From contig JASBVF010000003.1 of the NCBI GenBank assembly GCA_030147525.1, positions 1 to 64,000 on the forward strand: a stretch of 64,000 bases of DNA, given 5' to 3'. How positions within the stretch are numbered: position 1 is the first letter of the stretch; the number at the start of each line of letters is the position of its first letter. This DNA comes from Bacteroidota bacterium (GTDB lineage Bacteria > Bacteroidota > Bacteroidia > Chitinophagales > Saprospiraceae). The notes beneath the pieces were generated by a model. It made no database searches. It worked only from the letters and a program-made list of their open reading frames with translations, and had not been told where the DNA came from. The position numbers and the translations under genes are program-made. This document shows, one piece after another, positions 1 through 8,748 of the stretch.

Positions 1-209
1 GCTCCAGAAAAAATATTTCCAGGTGGTGGATATATACAATGTATATTTTCATTTTTTATGATTTCACTTCCGAGCTCATTCAATATCCCTTCTGAGACAA
101 TAAATTGCCATTCGAAGTTTTTATTCTTTATGACTTCTTGAATAAACGAAACTCCTATTTGTATTCCTCCCCCTATTACGAGGGTTGATGCGTTAACAGT
201 TATTTTCAT
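1..209 (-). CDS. Glycosyltransferase, N-terminal part (cut by window edge)
   Basis: An ATG at 209-207 opens a frame that stays open to the window edge (69 codons). It begins MKITVNASTL and continues VIGGGIQIGVSFIQE. This glycine-rich beta-alpha start is typical of the N-terminal Rossmann half of GT-B glycosyltransferases in polysaccharide loci. The catalytic C-terminal half lies outside the window, so donor and acceptor cannot be judged. It lies 23 bp downstream of the next gene in the same orientation and is probably in the same transcript. The reading frame is clear; the family call is inference from the N-terminus alone. Confidence 0.6.
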   Translation of the reverse strand, partial: MKITVNASTLVIGGGIQIGVSFIQEVIKNKNFEWQFIVSEGILNELGSEIIKNENIHCIYPPPGNIFSG

Positions 210-232
210 TCTTATAGAAAAACAAAGTATAG

Positions 233-1300
233 TTATTGTGTCAGAGTCTGGTAAAACTCTTGGCAAATATATTCAGAACTATATTTGTCGATTTTTTCTT
301 TTGATTGAGCACCAAAATTACTTCTTATTTCTTCATTAATCAATAATTTTTTTAGCATCTCTACATACTGCTTATGATTTCTTACGTCAATCAAATAGCC
401 ATTGATTGTGTCTTCTATTAAATCGGCAGGACCTGCAATGCAGTCATAACTTATGCATGCACAACCTGCAGACATAGCCTCAGCCAAAGCATTTGGAAAA
501 CCTTCAGATGTTGAAGTAAATGCAAAAATTTTGCTCTTATTATAAAAATCATCAATTACCTTTTGATTCCCCCAGAAAATTATCCTATCCTTTAATTTAG
601 ATTGGTTTGCTTTTTCGATACATTTTTTCATTAAAGGCCCATCGCCTAAAAACCAAAGTGACCAATTATCGTCATCAATTTCCTCGAAGTATTCAATAAG
701 CCAATCCTGATGTTTTGTCTCAATAAATCGACCAACATTTAAAATAATGTTTTCTCTTTTCATGTCAGAAATAGGGAAATAAGTAACAGGATTTCCTATG
801 ACTTTAATGTTTGGATGTTTTAAATTTTTCAGGATTATTTTTTTCGCATAATTAGTTTGAGCTATTATAGCTGTAGCTCTTTTGTACATTAGTTTATTTA
901 GCGTGTCTATGAAAATACCATAGCTTATACCTGGCATGCTGCGATCAGAAACGATTTTTTTTATGCCAAGTCCTACTGAGGCAATAATTGCAAATGAATT
1001 ATATCTGCCTCCAAAACACAGCAAACTGACTGGATGTATTTCTTTGAGTTTAGTTCTCAGGTATCTGAAAATTTTTAGGGTAAAACAAATCCTACTAAAT
1101 TGTCTATAGTCAAAATCCGGACGATGAATAATAATATTTTCATCTAAATTATAAAAGACATCTCCTCCTGTCAAGAGTATAAAATGAATTTGTTCAGGTT
1201 TGAACCTTTGGATATAGTTCGCTATCTCCGCCATCACTCGTTCAGAACCTCCAGGAGTTAGAGTAGGAGTTATTAATGCGATTGACTTTTCGTTATCCAT
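233..1300 (-). CDS. GT4-family glycosyltransferase
   Basis: A 355-residue GT-B fold protein. The N-terminal motif TPTLTPGGSERVMAEIANYI is the usual acceptor-side start of GT4 enzymes. The C-terminal half has NVGRFIETKHQDWLIEYF (donor-domain start, about residue 180) and the EGFPNALAEAMSAG block (about residue 270) carrying the E-x7-E pair that contacts the nucleotide-sugar. It should act on the cytoplasmic face, adding one sugar to the lipid-linked repeat unit; donor and linkage cannot be read from the sequence. The asparagine synthase stop and this ATG abut as TAAATG, so the two are translationally linked. DNA here is visibly AT-richer than in the housekeeping genes beyond 42 kb, as is common for transferred polysaccharide genes. 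Confidence 0.85.
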   Translation of the reverse strand: MDNEKSIALITPTLTPGGSERVMAEIANYIQRFKPEQIHFILLTGGDVFYNLDENIIIHRPDFDYRQFSRICFTLKIFRYLRTKLKEIHPVSLLCFGGRYNSFAIIASVGLGIKKIVSDRSMPGISYGIFIDTLNKLMYKRATAIIAQTNYAKKIILKNLKHPNIKVIGNPVTYFPISDMKRENIILNVGRFIETKHQDWLIEYFEEIDDDNWSLWFLGDGPLMKKCIEKANQSKLKDRIIFWGNQKVIDDFYNKSKIFAFTSTSEGFPNALAEAMSAGCACISYDCIAGPADLIEDTINGYLIDVRNHKQYVEMLKKLLINEEIRSNFGAQSKEKIDKYSSEYICQEFYQTLTQ

Positions 1301-3190
1301 TTAATTCATCCATCGATTATACCACATCTGATACATTAATATCCTCCAAATTATTGGAGTATAGTGTAACCTATTCTGTTGAAAAAGTTCTATCTGCGAA
1401 AGAACAAATTTAGGATTGAAAGTACCTGACTTTGAGAGAGCTGATTCATTGGCAAATTCATGTAATAAGTAATTCAAATCTTTTTTTAACCACTTATTTA
1501 TTGGCAATGTAAAACCTGTTTTTGGACGTTCCATTAGTCTATTAGGGATAAATTGATGGACAATATCTTTTAGTATTTTTTTTTGAGTAATTCCGTCATA
1601 TTTATATTGAAATGGGAGGTTTGCAACAAATTCGATAAGTCTGTGGTCTAACAATGGTTCCCTACCTTCCAATGAAACCGACATACTAGCCCTATCTACC
1701 TTAGTCAATATGTCGTCAGGTAAATAATTCAAATAATCCGATGTCATTGGTATTTCGAGGAAATTATGTATTAAACTTTTTTGATTAAAATCAACATTAT
1801 CATCATTTTTATTATTCAATAACAATTTTTTAGTATAATTAGCAGGAAGCCTGTTCATTAAATAATTAAGATAGCTGGCTTGTGTGAACTTATTTCTATG
1901 TATTGACGCTGAATATGTTGAAACTTTATGCTTTAGTGCAAGCATATTTTCGGGAATCAAAAATGATATAACATTTGATATCTGACTAACAATTGGCTTG
2001 GCCAGATTTGGAACAAAATCCATTTGCTTCAAATAACGCGTAAAATCTCTATAACTGTTATATCCTGCAAATACTTCATCACCTGCATCGGCAGATAGTG
2101 CCACTGTCACACTTTTCCTTGCCAATTTGCTAACAAGTATTGTCGGAATAGCGGAGCTATCAGCGAAAGGTTCATCATAATAATAGGGTAATAATGGTAT
2201 TATATTTTGTGCCTCCTTAGATGTGCAGATGTACTCAGTATGATCTGTTCCTATATAATTAGCTATTTCTCTTGAAAAAGGAGCCTCATTGTTTCCTTCT
2301 TCGAACCCTATGGTAAATGTTTTTAGTTTCTCTGTACGATCTTTTTGTAAGATGGAAGTTACAGCTGTACTATCATAACCACCGCTTAAAAATATCCCGA
2401 CTGGAACATCTGAAACCATTCTATACTCGCATGAGCTTATAAGCAATTCAGTGATTTCAGTTTTTGCTTCTTCGTATGGAATAATATTTTTTTGTTTTTC
2501 GTATATTTTTTCTAAATTCCAATATGAATTTATTAGTAATTCTTTGTTTTTCAGGTCGAGCATTAACTTATGACCTGGTTTTAATTTAAACGTGTTTAAA
2601 AATATAGTTTTTGGAGAATTAATGTAACCGTAGTTAAGAAACTCGTCAATAACTATTTCATTCAATTTCTTGATAAATCTTGGATGTTCGTGTAAAGCTT
2701 TCAATTCTGAACTAAAAATAAAGATTTCATCATGCCAATAATAATAAAATGGTTTAACACCAGCTCTATCTCTGATTGCAATAATTTTTTGTTCTTTTTT
2801 ATCCCAAATAACAATTGAAAACATACCAATAAACCTCTTGACGGCATCTGCCCCCCATTGAACATATGCATGTAATATGACTTCAGTATCAGATTCGGTT
2901 AGAAATTTGTGTCCAAATATTTTTAGCTCTTTTTTAATTTCTTTATAGTTATAAACCTCTCCATTATACACAATTGTTAGGTGTTCAAAATGCATAGGTT
3001 GATGTCCACCTGAAGAAGTATCAATTATTGATAATCTGGTTTGTCCCATTCCAACTTGACAATTGGTTAGATTTGCTATTTCCCATCCTTTATCATCAGG
3101 GCCACGGTGATGCAAGGTGTTTACCATTTTCTCCAAATGTTCATTATAAGAAAGATTCCGAAAATCTATAAAACCAGTTATCCCACACAT
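1301..3190 (-). CDS. asnB: Asparagine synthase (glutamine-hydrolysing)
   Basis: A 629-residue class II glutamine amidotransferase. Cys2 is the amidotransferase nucleophile once Met1 is removed (MCGITGF). HHRGPDDKG and VYNGEVYNY are glutaminase-site motifs in the N-terminal domain. The synthetase domain has the PP-loop SGGYDS at about residue 268. Family members convert aspartate plus glutamine and ATP to asparagine; copies inside O-antigen or capsule loci are often thought to amidate a uronic acid or attach an amino group to the polymer. The locus makes uronic acids (38,107-39,405), so amidation of a sugar carboxylate is a reasonable inference but not shown. Length is normal for the family. 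It is tightly packed with neighbours, with 1 bp to the upstream gene's stop. Confidence 0.9.
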   Translation of the reverse strand: MCGITGFIDFRNLSYNEHLEKMVNTLHHRGPDDKGWEIANLTNCQVGMGQTRLSIIDTSSGGHQPMHFEHLTIVYNGEVYNYKEIKKELKIFGHKFLTESDTEVILHAYVQWGADAVKRFIGMFSIVIWDKKEQKIIAIRDRAGVKPFYYYWHDEIFIFSSELKALHEHPRFIKKLNEIVIDEFLNYGYINSPKTIFLNTFKLKPGHKLMLDLKNKELLINSYWNLEKIYEKQKNIIPYEEAKTEITELLISSCEYRMVSDVPVGIFLSGGYDSTAVTSILQKDRTEKLKTFTIGFEEGNNEAPFSREIANYIGTDHTEYICTSKEAQNIIPLLPYYYDEPFADSSAIPTILVSKLARKSVTVALSADAGDEVFAGYNSYRDFTRYLKQMDFVPNLAKPIVSQISNVISFLIPENMLALKHKVSTYSASIHRNKFTQASYLNYLMNRLPANYTKKLLLNNKNDDNVDFNQKSLIHNFLEIPMTSDYLNYLPDDILTKVDRASMSVSLEGREPLLDHRLIEFVANLPFQYKYDGITQKKILKDIVHQFIPNRLMERPKTGFTLPINKWLKKDLNYLLHEFANESALSKSGTFNPKFVLSQIELFQQNRLHYTPIIWRILMYQMWYNRWMN

Positions 3191-3191
3191 C

Positions 3192-4319
3192 TTACTCTGA
3201 TATTATATTTCCTAACATATCACTTGACATGAATTCAATTTCAGGCCAGATAGTCAGCAGTTTTTTTATAAGGTCTACTAAGACCTGCAATGTTTTATCT
3301 CTATTTTGCTTATTAATTCCTCCCATAAAATTTACTCTATGTATGCTGATTATGGCTGGCTTATAGAATTTAAATGCTGTTTCAATTTCTTTTAGAGAGG
3401 AATTTACCCAATCTTTATTTGGGTTTTCAGCTACTTCTAGTGAAGCGTTTCTGGTTAAGAAAATTTGGTTATACTTATTTCTTTGACCAGTATAATGCCA
3501 ACTCTTTGAGATTTCTTTTTTATTACATTTTGGTACTTTCTGGGTATTTCCACCTTGTATATATTTTATATCAATTTTGCATAACCCCTCATTTAAAGAT
3601 ATCGGCCAGGTATAGCATGGAGCTATAAATGATTGTGATTTGAAACCGTATAATTGTTCAAATATGTGACCGGCATCTGTTATTATTTCCTGAATATTAA
3701 ATTTTATGTTTCCATATTGTCCTCCAAAGGCATCCAGATATTCTTTTGAACATGACAAACAATTTTTTTTTACATGTGCAGTAAACATATTTAGGTTGAA
3801 AATTTCGATTGCTGCAGAATCTTTAGAATTTAATGCTTCTAACCAATTAGATATATTAACATGTTCTCTTCCATGTAATTGCGGTATGAAAATTCCTTTT
3901 TTAATACCTTCGTGATAAAGTGATAAAACACGGTCTCTACCTGGATATTTATTAAGCGTTTTGTTGAATGGCTCATAAAAATAACTTTGAAAATCAGTTT
4001 CCTTTATCTTATCAAAATCAGGATTGGCAACAATGTGATTAGCTGTAATAACTGGATGATTATCATATTTATCTTTGAACATTAACAGTACATCATATAA
4101 TTTCTCCAAGTCATCATTTGTTTCCAATGTATCATTTCTATTGTACCAACATTCATCAACTGGATATCCTTTCTTAAGCAAATATTCGTAAATATCTTTA
4201 GACGCCATACGAATCATACCCCAGTCATCCGACTCAAATACTACTATTTTCCTGTTGGTATGCCATCCAGGCACATTAAAAACAAAGTTTCGAATATTAT
4301 TCTTTATGCTCGAAATCAT
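3192..4319 (-). CDS. Polysaccharide deacetylase-like protein
   Basis: A 375-residue protein from an ATG at 4319; a GTG at 4337 would overlap capG by 13 bp and is less likely. VVFESDDWGMIRMAS near residue 30 gives the acidic ESDDWG that substitutes for the TFDDG metal motif of NodB-type deacetylases. PQLHGREHVN (about residue 140) and ISIHRVNFMG near the C-terminus supply His residues. Proteins of this type are annotated as polysaccharide (de)acetylases in Bacteroidota EPS loci. It could remove N- or O-acetyl groups from the repeat unit, but catalysis is inferred from weak motif similarity only. There is no signal peptide, so action in the cytoplasm on precursors is implied. It is packed between asnB and capG. 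Confidence 0.6.
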   Translation of the reverse strand: MISSIKNNIRNFVFNVPGWHTNRKIVVFESDDWGMIRMASKDIYEYLLKKGYPVDECWYNRNDTLETNDDLEKLYDVLLMFKDKYDNHPVITANHIVANPDFDKIKETDFQSYFYEPFNKTLNKYPGRDRVLSLYHEGIKKGIFIPQLHGREHVNISNWLEALNSKDSAAIEIFNLNMFTAHVKKNCLSCSKEYLDAFGGQYGNIKFNIQEIITDAGHIFEQLYGFKSQSFIAPCYTWPISLNEGLCKIDIKYIQGGNTQKVPKCNKKEISKSWHYTGQRNKYNQIFLTRNASLEVAENPNKDWVNSSLKEIETAFKFYKPAIISIHRVNFMGGINKQNRDKTLQVLVDLIKKLLTIWPEIEFMSSDMLGNIISE

Positions 4320-4324
4320 AGGAA

Positions 4325-5461
4325 CTACTCCTGCCACACTACCCTTTTTACATAATCTACATAACTTAATATGATTCGCACCACTTTATCCGAAACGTTG
4401 GGCATGCTGTAATCAGTGACAAGCCTGAAAGGGCGATGTACTTCCAGATTGTATTCTTTTTCCAGTTGAATTAGTCCTTGCAGGATACGTTCGGGATTAA
4501 GTCCAGTCATTATGACGGCAGCTTCTTCCATTGCTTCCGGTCTTTCATGGGCTTCCCGGATATTGAGTGCCGGGAAGTTTAAGATAGAAGATTCTTCGGA
4601 GATAGTTCCGCTATCTGATAAAACCGCAAAACTATAGATTTGTAAGGAGTTGTAATCGCTGAAGGCCATTGGTTTAAGGAATTGGATTTCGTGCCGCACC
4701 TTCACCTTTTTGTTTTCTATCATTTTCCGGGTACGTGGATGGGTGCTTACAATAACGGGGAATCCATATTGTTCAGCGAGAGTGTTTAGGCTGGTAATCA
4801 GGCCATTAAAGTTCTTGGGATTGCTGATATTTTCCTCCCGGTGTGATGACACCACGAAGTACTTCCGCTTTTCCAATTGTAACCTTGCATGTATGTCGGA
4901 TTGTTCGATTTTTGGCAAGTAATGGTGAAGCACTTCGAACATGGGAGAGCCGGTTTTGATGATACGGTCGGCCGGCAGGCCTTCACGGAGCAGGTATTCC
5001 CGTGCGATGTGACTGTATGTCAGATTGATATCCGCAATATGGTCCACGATTTTGCGGTTGGTTTCCTCTGGAACTCTGAGATCAAAACAACGATTACCAG
5101 CCTCCATGTGGAAGATGGGGATGTGCATTTTCTTGGCAGGGATGGCGCAAAGGCAGGAATTGGTATCGCCCAACACTAAGAAGGCATCCGGTTTTTCCTG
5201 CTCTAGTACCTCTTCTATTTTAATTAATATTTGGCCAATCGTGGCCGTAGCTGTCCTACCTGCCGCATTCAGAAAGTGGTCTGGTTTGCGGATTCCCATA
5301 TCTTCAAAGAAAATCTGGTTGAGCTCGTAATCATAATTTTGACCGGTATGTACAAGGGTATGGTCTATCGCCGGGGATTCATCCAGAGTAGTAATGACCC
5401 TCGAAAGGCGAATGATTTCTGGGCGTGTACCCACGACGGTCATGACTTTAATTTTCTTCAT
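4325..5461 (-). CDS. capG: UDP-N-acetyl-L-fucosamine synthase (CapG/WbjD/FnlC-type 2-epimerase)
   Basis: A 378-residue non-hydrolysing UDP-HexNAc 2-epimerase: VVGTRPEIIRL at the N-terminus, GQNYDYELNQIFF, LVLGDTNSCLCAI, HMEAGNRCFDLRVPEETNR (about residue 125) and the DSGTISEESSIL UDP-binding block (about residue 285). By sequence alone it could be a WecB-type UDP-GlcNAc epimerase. The neighbouring capF and capE strongly favour the last step of UDP-L-FucNAc synthesis, epimerisation at C2 of UDP-N-acetyl-L-pneumosamine. The substitution GNRCFDLR and this gene order match CapG/WbjD-type proteins. It lies 13 bp downstream of capF. Confidence 0.85.
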   Translation of the reverse strand: MKKIKVMTVVGTRPEIIRLSRVITTLDESPAIDHTLVHTGQNYDYELNQIFFEDMGIRKPDHFLNAAGRTATATIGQILIKIEEVLEQEKPDAFLVLGDTNSCLCAIPAKKMHIPIFHMEAGNRCFDLRVPEETNRKIVDHIADINLTYSHIAREYLLREGLPADRIIKTGSPMFEVLHHYLPKIEQSDIHARLQLEKRKYFVVSSHREENISNPKNFNGLITSLNTLAEQYGFPVIVSTHPRTRKMIENKKVKVRHEIQFLKPMAFSDYNSLQIYSFAVLSDSGTISEESSILNFPALNIREAHERPEAMEEAAVIMTGLNPERILQGLIQLEKEYNLEVHRPFRLVTDYSMPNVSDKVVRIILSYVDYVKRVVWQE

Positions 5462-5474
5462 GGCTTAATTTTCT

Positions 5475-6614
5475 TTATACCTTTTCCATCCAGGTATCCG
5501 GATCTTCCGGATCATACCATTCGTTTATCCAGAATATAGTATATAAATCTTCATCACCCGTATTTGTTATATTGTGAGTATACCAAACAGGCATATCTAC
5601 ATAGGCAGGCTCATCGCCATCAATGTAAAAACTGATTACTTCTTCTGTTCCAATTCTGCGCAGGTGTATCAATGCCTTCCCCTTAATAACAGCAAATCTT
5701 TCGATTTTACGGGTATGAAAATGATTGCCCCTTGTTATACCTTTCCTTGTGGTTGAAAATGACACTTGTCCTGATGTACCCAAACGTGCCAGTTCGGCGA
5801 ATAATCCTCGATTGTCTGTATGTGTCGAAAAGCGTACCGGATAATAATCGTGAACAGACATATAACTTCGGAAGGTATTAAATAAATTCCGTTCAAAAAT
5901 ACTCTCTATAGATGGTATTATGCCTTTATCAAAATACAATTGCTTATAATCAGATAGCAGCGTCAGCAGTTCGGAAACTTTGAGTTCATGAGTATGTTTA
6001 ATTTCTCTGGTCTCAGTAATATATAAGTTTAATTCTTCTTGTAGTTTCTCAATTCTGATTATAGAAATTATTTCACTTATAATTTCCCCAACGTATATTA
6101 ACTTTAAATTACCATCTACTTCAATTTTGGGTGTTTGTCCATGTGTTAATTGATAGCAAAATGTAGCAACAACTGAATTGTGAAAAGGTTTACCAAACGG
6201 ACCGAAAACGTTTGGTATTATCAAGCCAACATATGATCCACCATTCCTTTTTGCCCATTCTTCCAGCGATATTCTTCCTTCTTTTTTGGATTTAGCGAAT
6301 AAATTGTCATTTTTCTCCTGTATAGATGATGAGAAAATTATTAGTGGAAGTGAACATGTTCTTTCAAGAGATAGAATTAATTTACTAGTTAATTCAATAT
6401 TGGTTTCGTGTGCATAGGGATCGTTATGTCGATTAACTGCTGCCAAATGAATGATTACATCGCATTTAGAAACAAAGGCATCTAAAGAAGTCTCATCATC
6501 GAATATTTCTCTATTGAATGGAATGCGCTTAAAATCTTCGGGATATAACCCCAATGTATTATATAAATTTGTTCCAATGAACCCTGTCTGACCTGTTATG
6601 CCGATTCTTTTCAT
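5475..6614 (-). CDS. capF: UDP-2-acetamido-2,6-dideoxy-hexos-4-ulose epimerase/reductase CapF
   Basis: A 379-residue bifunctional enzyme of UDP-L-FucNAc synthesis. The N-terminal SDR domain (about 1-240) has a short Rossmann start ITGQTGFIGTNLY and IHLAAVNRH. The C-terminal cupin (about 255-375) has RGNHFHTRKIERF with metal-binding His residues and a DMPVWYTHNI strand. This two-domain order is specific to CapF/WbjC/FnlB: the cupin epimerises C3 and the SDR reduces C4 with NADPH. The ATG lies only 8 bp from the left end of a nested insertion sequence, so its original leader has been displaced. Translation now depends on an AAAAAG stretch next to the IS end, or on readthrough from the element. 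Confidence 0.93.
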   Translation of the reverse strand: MKRIGITGQTGFIGTNLYNTLGLYPEDFKRIPFNREIFDDETSLDAFVSKCDVIIHLAAVNRHNDPYAHETNIELTSKLILSLERTCSLPLIIFSSSIQEKNDNLFAKSKKEGRISLEEWAKRNGGSYVGLIIPNVFGPFGKPFHNSVVATFCYQLTHGQTPKIEVDGNLKLIYVGEIISEIISIIRIEKLQEELNLYITETREIKHTHELKVSELLTLLSDYKQLYFDKGIIPSIESIFERNLFNTFRSYMSVHDYYPVRFSTHTDNRGLFAELARLGTSGQVSFSTTRKGITRGNHFHTRKIERFAVIKGKALIHLRRIGTEEVISFYIDGDEPAYVDMPVWYTHNITNTGDEDLYTIFWINEWYDPEDPDTWMEKV

Positions 6615-7202
6615 ACTTTTTAGAAGCTATCTCAAAAATACCTAAGCAATATTTTAATACACCCCAGCATCACAAAAGCCAAAAAGTTCTCTGAATGATA
6701 TTCGTAGCGGACCACAAGCCGACGGAAGTTGAAAAGCCATGCCAATAGCCGCTCTACTTTCCAACGTCTTTTGTAACGCCTCAATGCACGGCCATCCTGG
6801 GTTTTTGGCTTTTTACGGTTGGAACGGTGCGGTGCAATCATCTCGACACCTTGAGCTTTCAGCCTCTCGTCGAGTGGGTCGCTGTCATAGGCTTTGTCTC
6901 CTATAAGCTTTTGAGGGACTTCCTCCAGGAGTCTATCCTCCAAAGTGTCTTCAACAAGGGTGACTTCGTGTGGTGAAGCGCTTGCCAGGTGAAGGGCGAC
7001 AGGAAGACCAGCGCTGTTTGCAATGGCCATGATCTTGGTCCCTTTGCCACGCTTGGTTTTCCCAACACAGAGCCCCCTTTTTTTGCCGGCACAAAGGTGC
7101 CGTCGATAAAGCATTCCGAAAGGTCCAGACCACCCCGCTTGTGAAGGTCGTTTGCAAGTGCTTCAAGAATAGCCGAGAACACGCCATTGTCAGTCCATTT
7201 TT

Positions 7203-8487
7203 AGGACTGTACGAAACTTGAAATAAAAGACTGACAATCAAGAAGGCAAAGCCAGTTGATTCCCTCACAAGGGTGGTTTTTCTTTAAGTTCATTGACAAG
7301 TAGCAAGAGTAAGTCTTCCTCAAACTTCATTTTGGCAATTACGTAACTCGAAATCTTATTGGAAACTTTGAGTACCAGAATGAAGATGGCTGTCAACATA
7401 GCCGTGTAGATTTGGATTTGCACGCCATTTTCACTCCTGTTGATTAAGTGTTTTATTCCAAGATGTTGCTTGAGGAAGCGGAAAAAAACTTCGATATCCC
7501 AACGTTTTCTGTAAATCCGTGCAATATCCGCTGCACTAAGATCCCAGATGTTTGTGATGAAGATAATGCGTTCACCTGTCTGTGAGATTTCCGCTTCGAT
7601 CAGCCGAAATGGATGTTCCATCAGTTTGCCTCCATCTGCATAGAGGTAGACTTTGGAATCCTGGAGCAACTTCAACCCATCTGCTTTGCGGCCTTTGATG
7701 TCCCGGTGTGTCTCTATGAACTTGTATTTCGTACTGGCTGCACCCCGAGTCACGAAACAGATGCCTGTTTTGTCAAAAGCCTTCAGCGTTGAGCGACTTT
7801 TAAGTCCCTTGTCGAACACGACGATGTCGCCGTCCTGAATGCCGGCTGCTAAAATGGCTTCTTTTAAAGCTCGTTCCTCCGCCAGGTGGGGCTGATCGAA
7901 AAAGCATTTAACCGAAGCAGGTATTTTGGCATGCATCTCAACGGTGAACTTGAGTTGTACCTTTGAATAGCCTTCTTTAGGCGTGGTACCAACCCGCATC
8001 CCCCATTCGACCAAGGCTGAACTGATAGGTACCATCGTCGAGTCAAAGCGCTTGATTTTTTTGAAAAGCCCTTTGTCTTGCAGATATTTTCCATAGCGAT
8101 CCACGGCCCATTGAAAAATCTGCCGAAAATACTCGGGATTCATGCTATTAAGCCTATCCGCAATGGAACTGTGCCGGGTCTTGTGCCCTCCTTTACCGCT
8201 CAAAGCGCTGAAAAAGGGCGAATTGTAGAGATGCTCCATGATTCGGGTACTTATTTTGGCATTCCTAATCATGGCAAAAACTAACAGTTTGAGCATCCTG
8301 TCACCATACAAACGGCTTACGTTGTAGTCGATGTTAGTTTCTTTTCCGATTTGTTCCAAAAGACCCTTGGGAATGGATTTGAAAATCTGGCTTACATCTT
8401 TCTTTGTCAAAATATTGGCTTGTTAAGTGAACTTTTTCACTCAACATAATGACTTTCAGTCAATTATTTCAAGTTTCGTACAGTCCT
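7203..8487. mobile_element. IS4-family insertion sequence nested in the IS5-family element
   Basis: It is bounded by perfect 24-bp inverted repeats (7203-7226 and 8464-8487, starting AGGACTGTACGAAACTTG) and by an 11-bp direct duplication AGTCCATTTTT at 7192-7202 and 8488-8498. Total length is 1285 bp. The long 9-12 bp duplication and the transposase inside fit the IS4 family. The intact ends and intact transposase suggest a recent, possibly active insertion. Confidence 0.95.
7265..8410 (-). CDS. IS4-family transposase with N-terminal DUF4372 domain
   Basis: A 381-residue transposase. Residues 1-95 (QIFKSIPKGLLEQIGKET through HSSIADRLNSM) resemble DUF4372, the usual N-terminus of this IS4 subgroup. 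DDE residues are visible as KRFDSTMVP (first Asp, about 123), VVFDKGLKSR (second Asp, about 200) and the YRKRWDIEVFFRFLK signature holding Glu (about 308). It is uninterrupted and carries all catalytic positions, so it is probably functional. It is transcribed in the same direction as the surrounding capsule genes. Confidence 0.93.
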   Translation of the reverse strand: MTKKDVSQIFKSIPKGLLEQIGKETNIDYNVSRLYGDRMLKLLVFAMIRNAKISTRIMEHLYNSPFFSALSGKGGHKTRHSSIADRLNSMNPEYFRQIFQWAVDRYGKYLQDKGLFKKIKRFDSTMVPISSALVEWGMRVGTTPKEGYSKVQLKFTVEMHAKIPASVKCFFDQPHLAEERALKEAILAAGIQDGDIVVFDKGLKSRSTLKAFDKTGICFVTRGAASTKYKFIETHRDIKGRKADGLKLLQDSKVYLYADGGKLMEHPFRLIEAEISQTGERIIFITNIWDLSAADIARIYRKRWDIEVFFRFLKQHLGIKHLINRSENGVQIQIYTAMLTAIFILVLKVSNKISSYVIAKMKFEEDLLLLLVNELKEKPPL

Positions 8488-8748
8488 AGTCCATTTTTGA
8501 AAATGCCTGTGGCAGGTCTGATAAGATGGATACCGGTCCGGCAAGTCTTGCCATCGGGCGCCTGTGCGGAGTATCCAGAGGATGCCATCAAGCACGGGAC
8601 GTGGTGGGGTACTTGGTCGACCCTTGCCATCAGGGCGCTTTTTTATTGGGATATGTGGTTCTACTAAAGCCCATTGTTCGTCTGTCAAGTTCATAATAGC
8701 GTAGTCTTTTTTACGCTAATTTATACAAAATCATTTTTGAGATAGCTT

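Larger units (their letters stand above)
6632..8694 (-). pseudogene. IS5-family transposase, split by the inner IS
   Basis: The N-terminal part starts at ATG 8694 ([18 protein letters not shown]4096-type) and runs to FQKWT at the inner element. The frame resumes at 7191 as [12 protein letters not shown] and carries the first catalytic Asp in CFIDGTF. The remainder ([20 protein letters not shown] with the second Asp, [12 protein letters not shown] with the Glu) lies in another frame ending at 6632. The shift falls at an A7G5 run on the minus strand (7084-7073), consistent with the programmed frameshifting of two-frame IS427 elements. The intact transposase would be about 270 residues. With the inner IS in place no full-length product can be made, so the element is immobile unless helped in trans. 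Confidence 0.88.
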
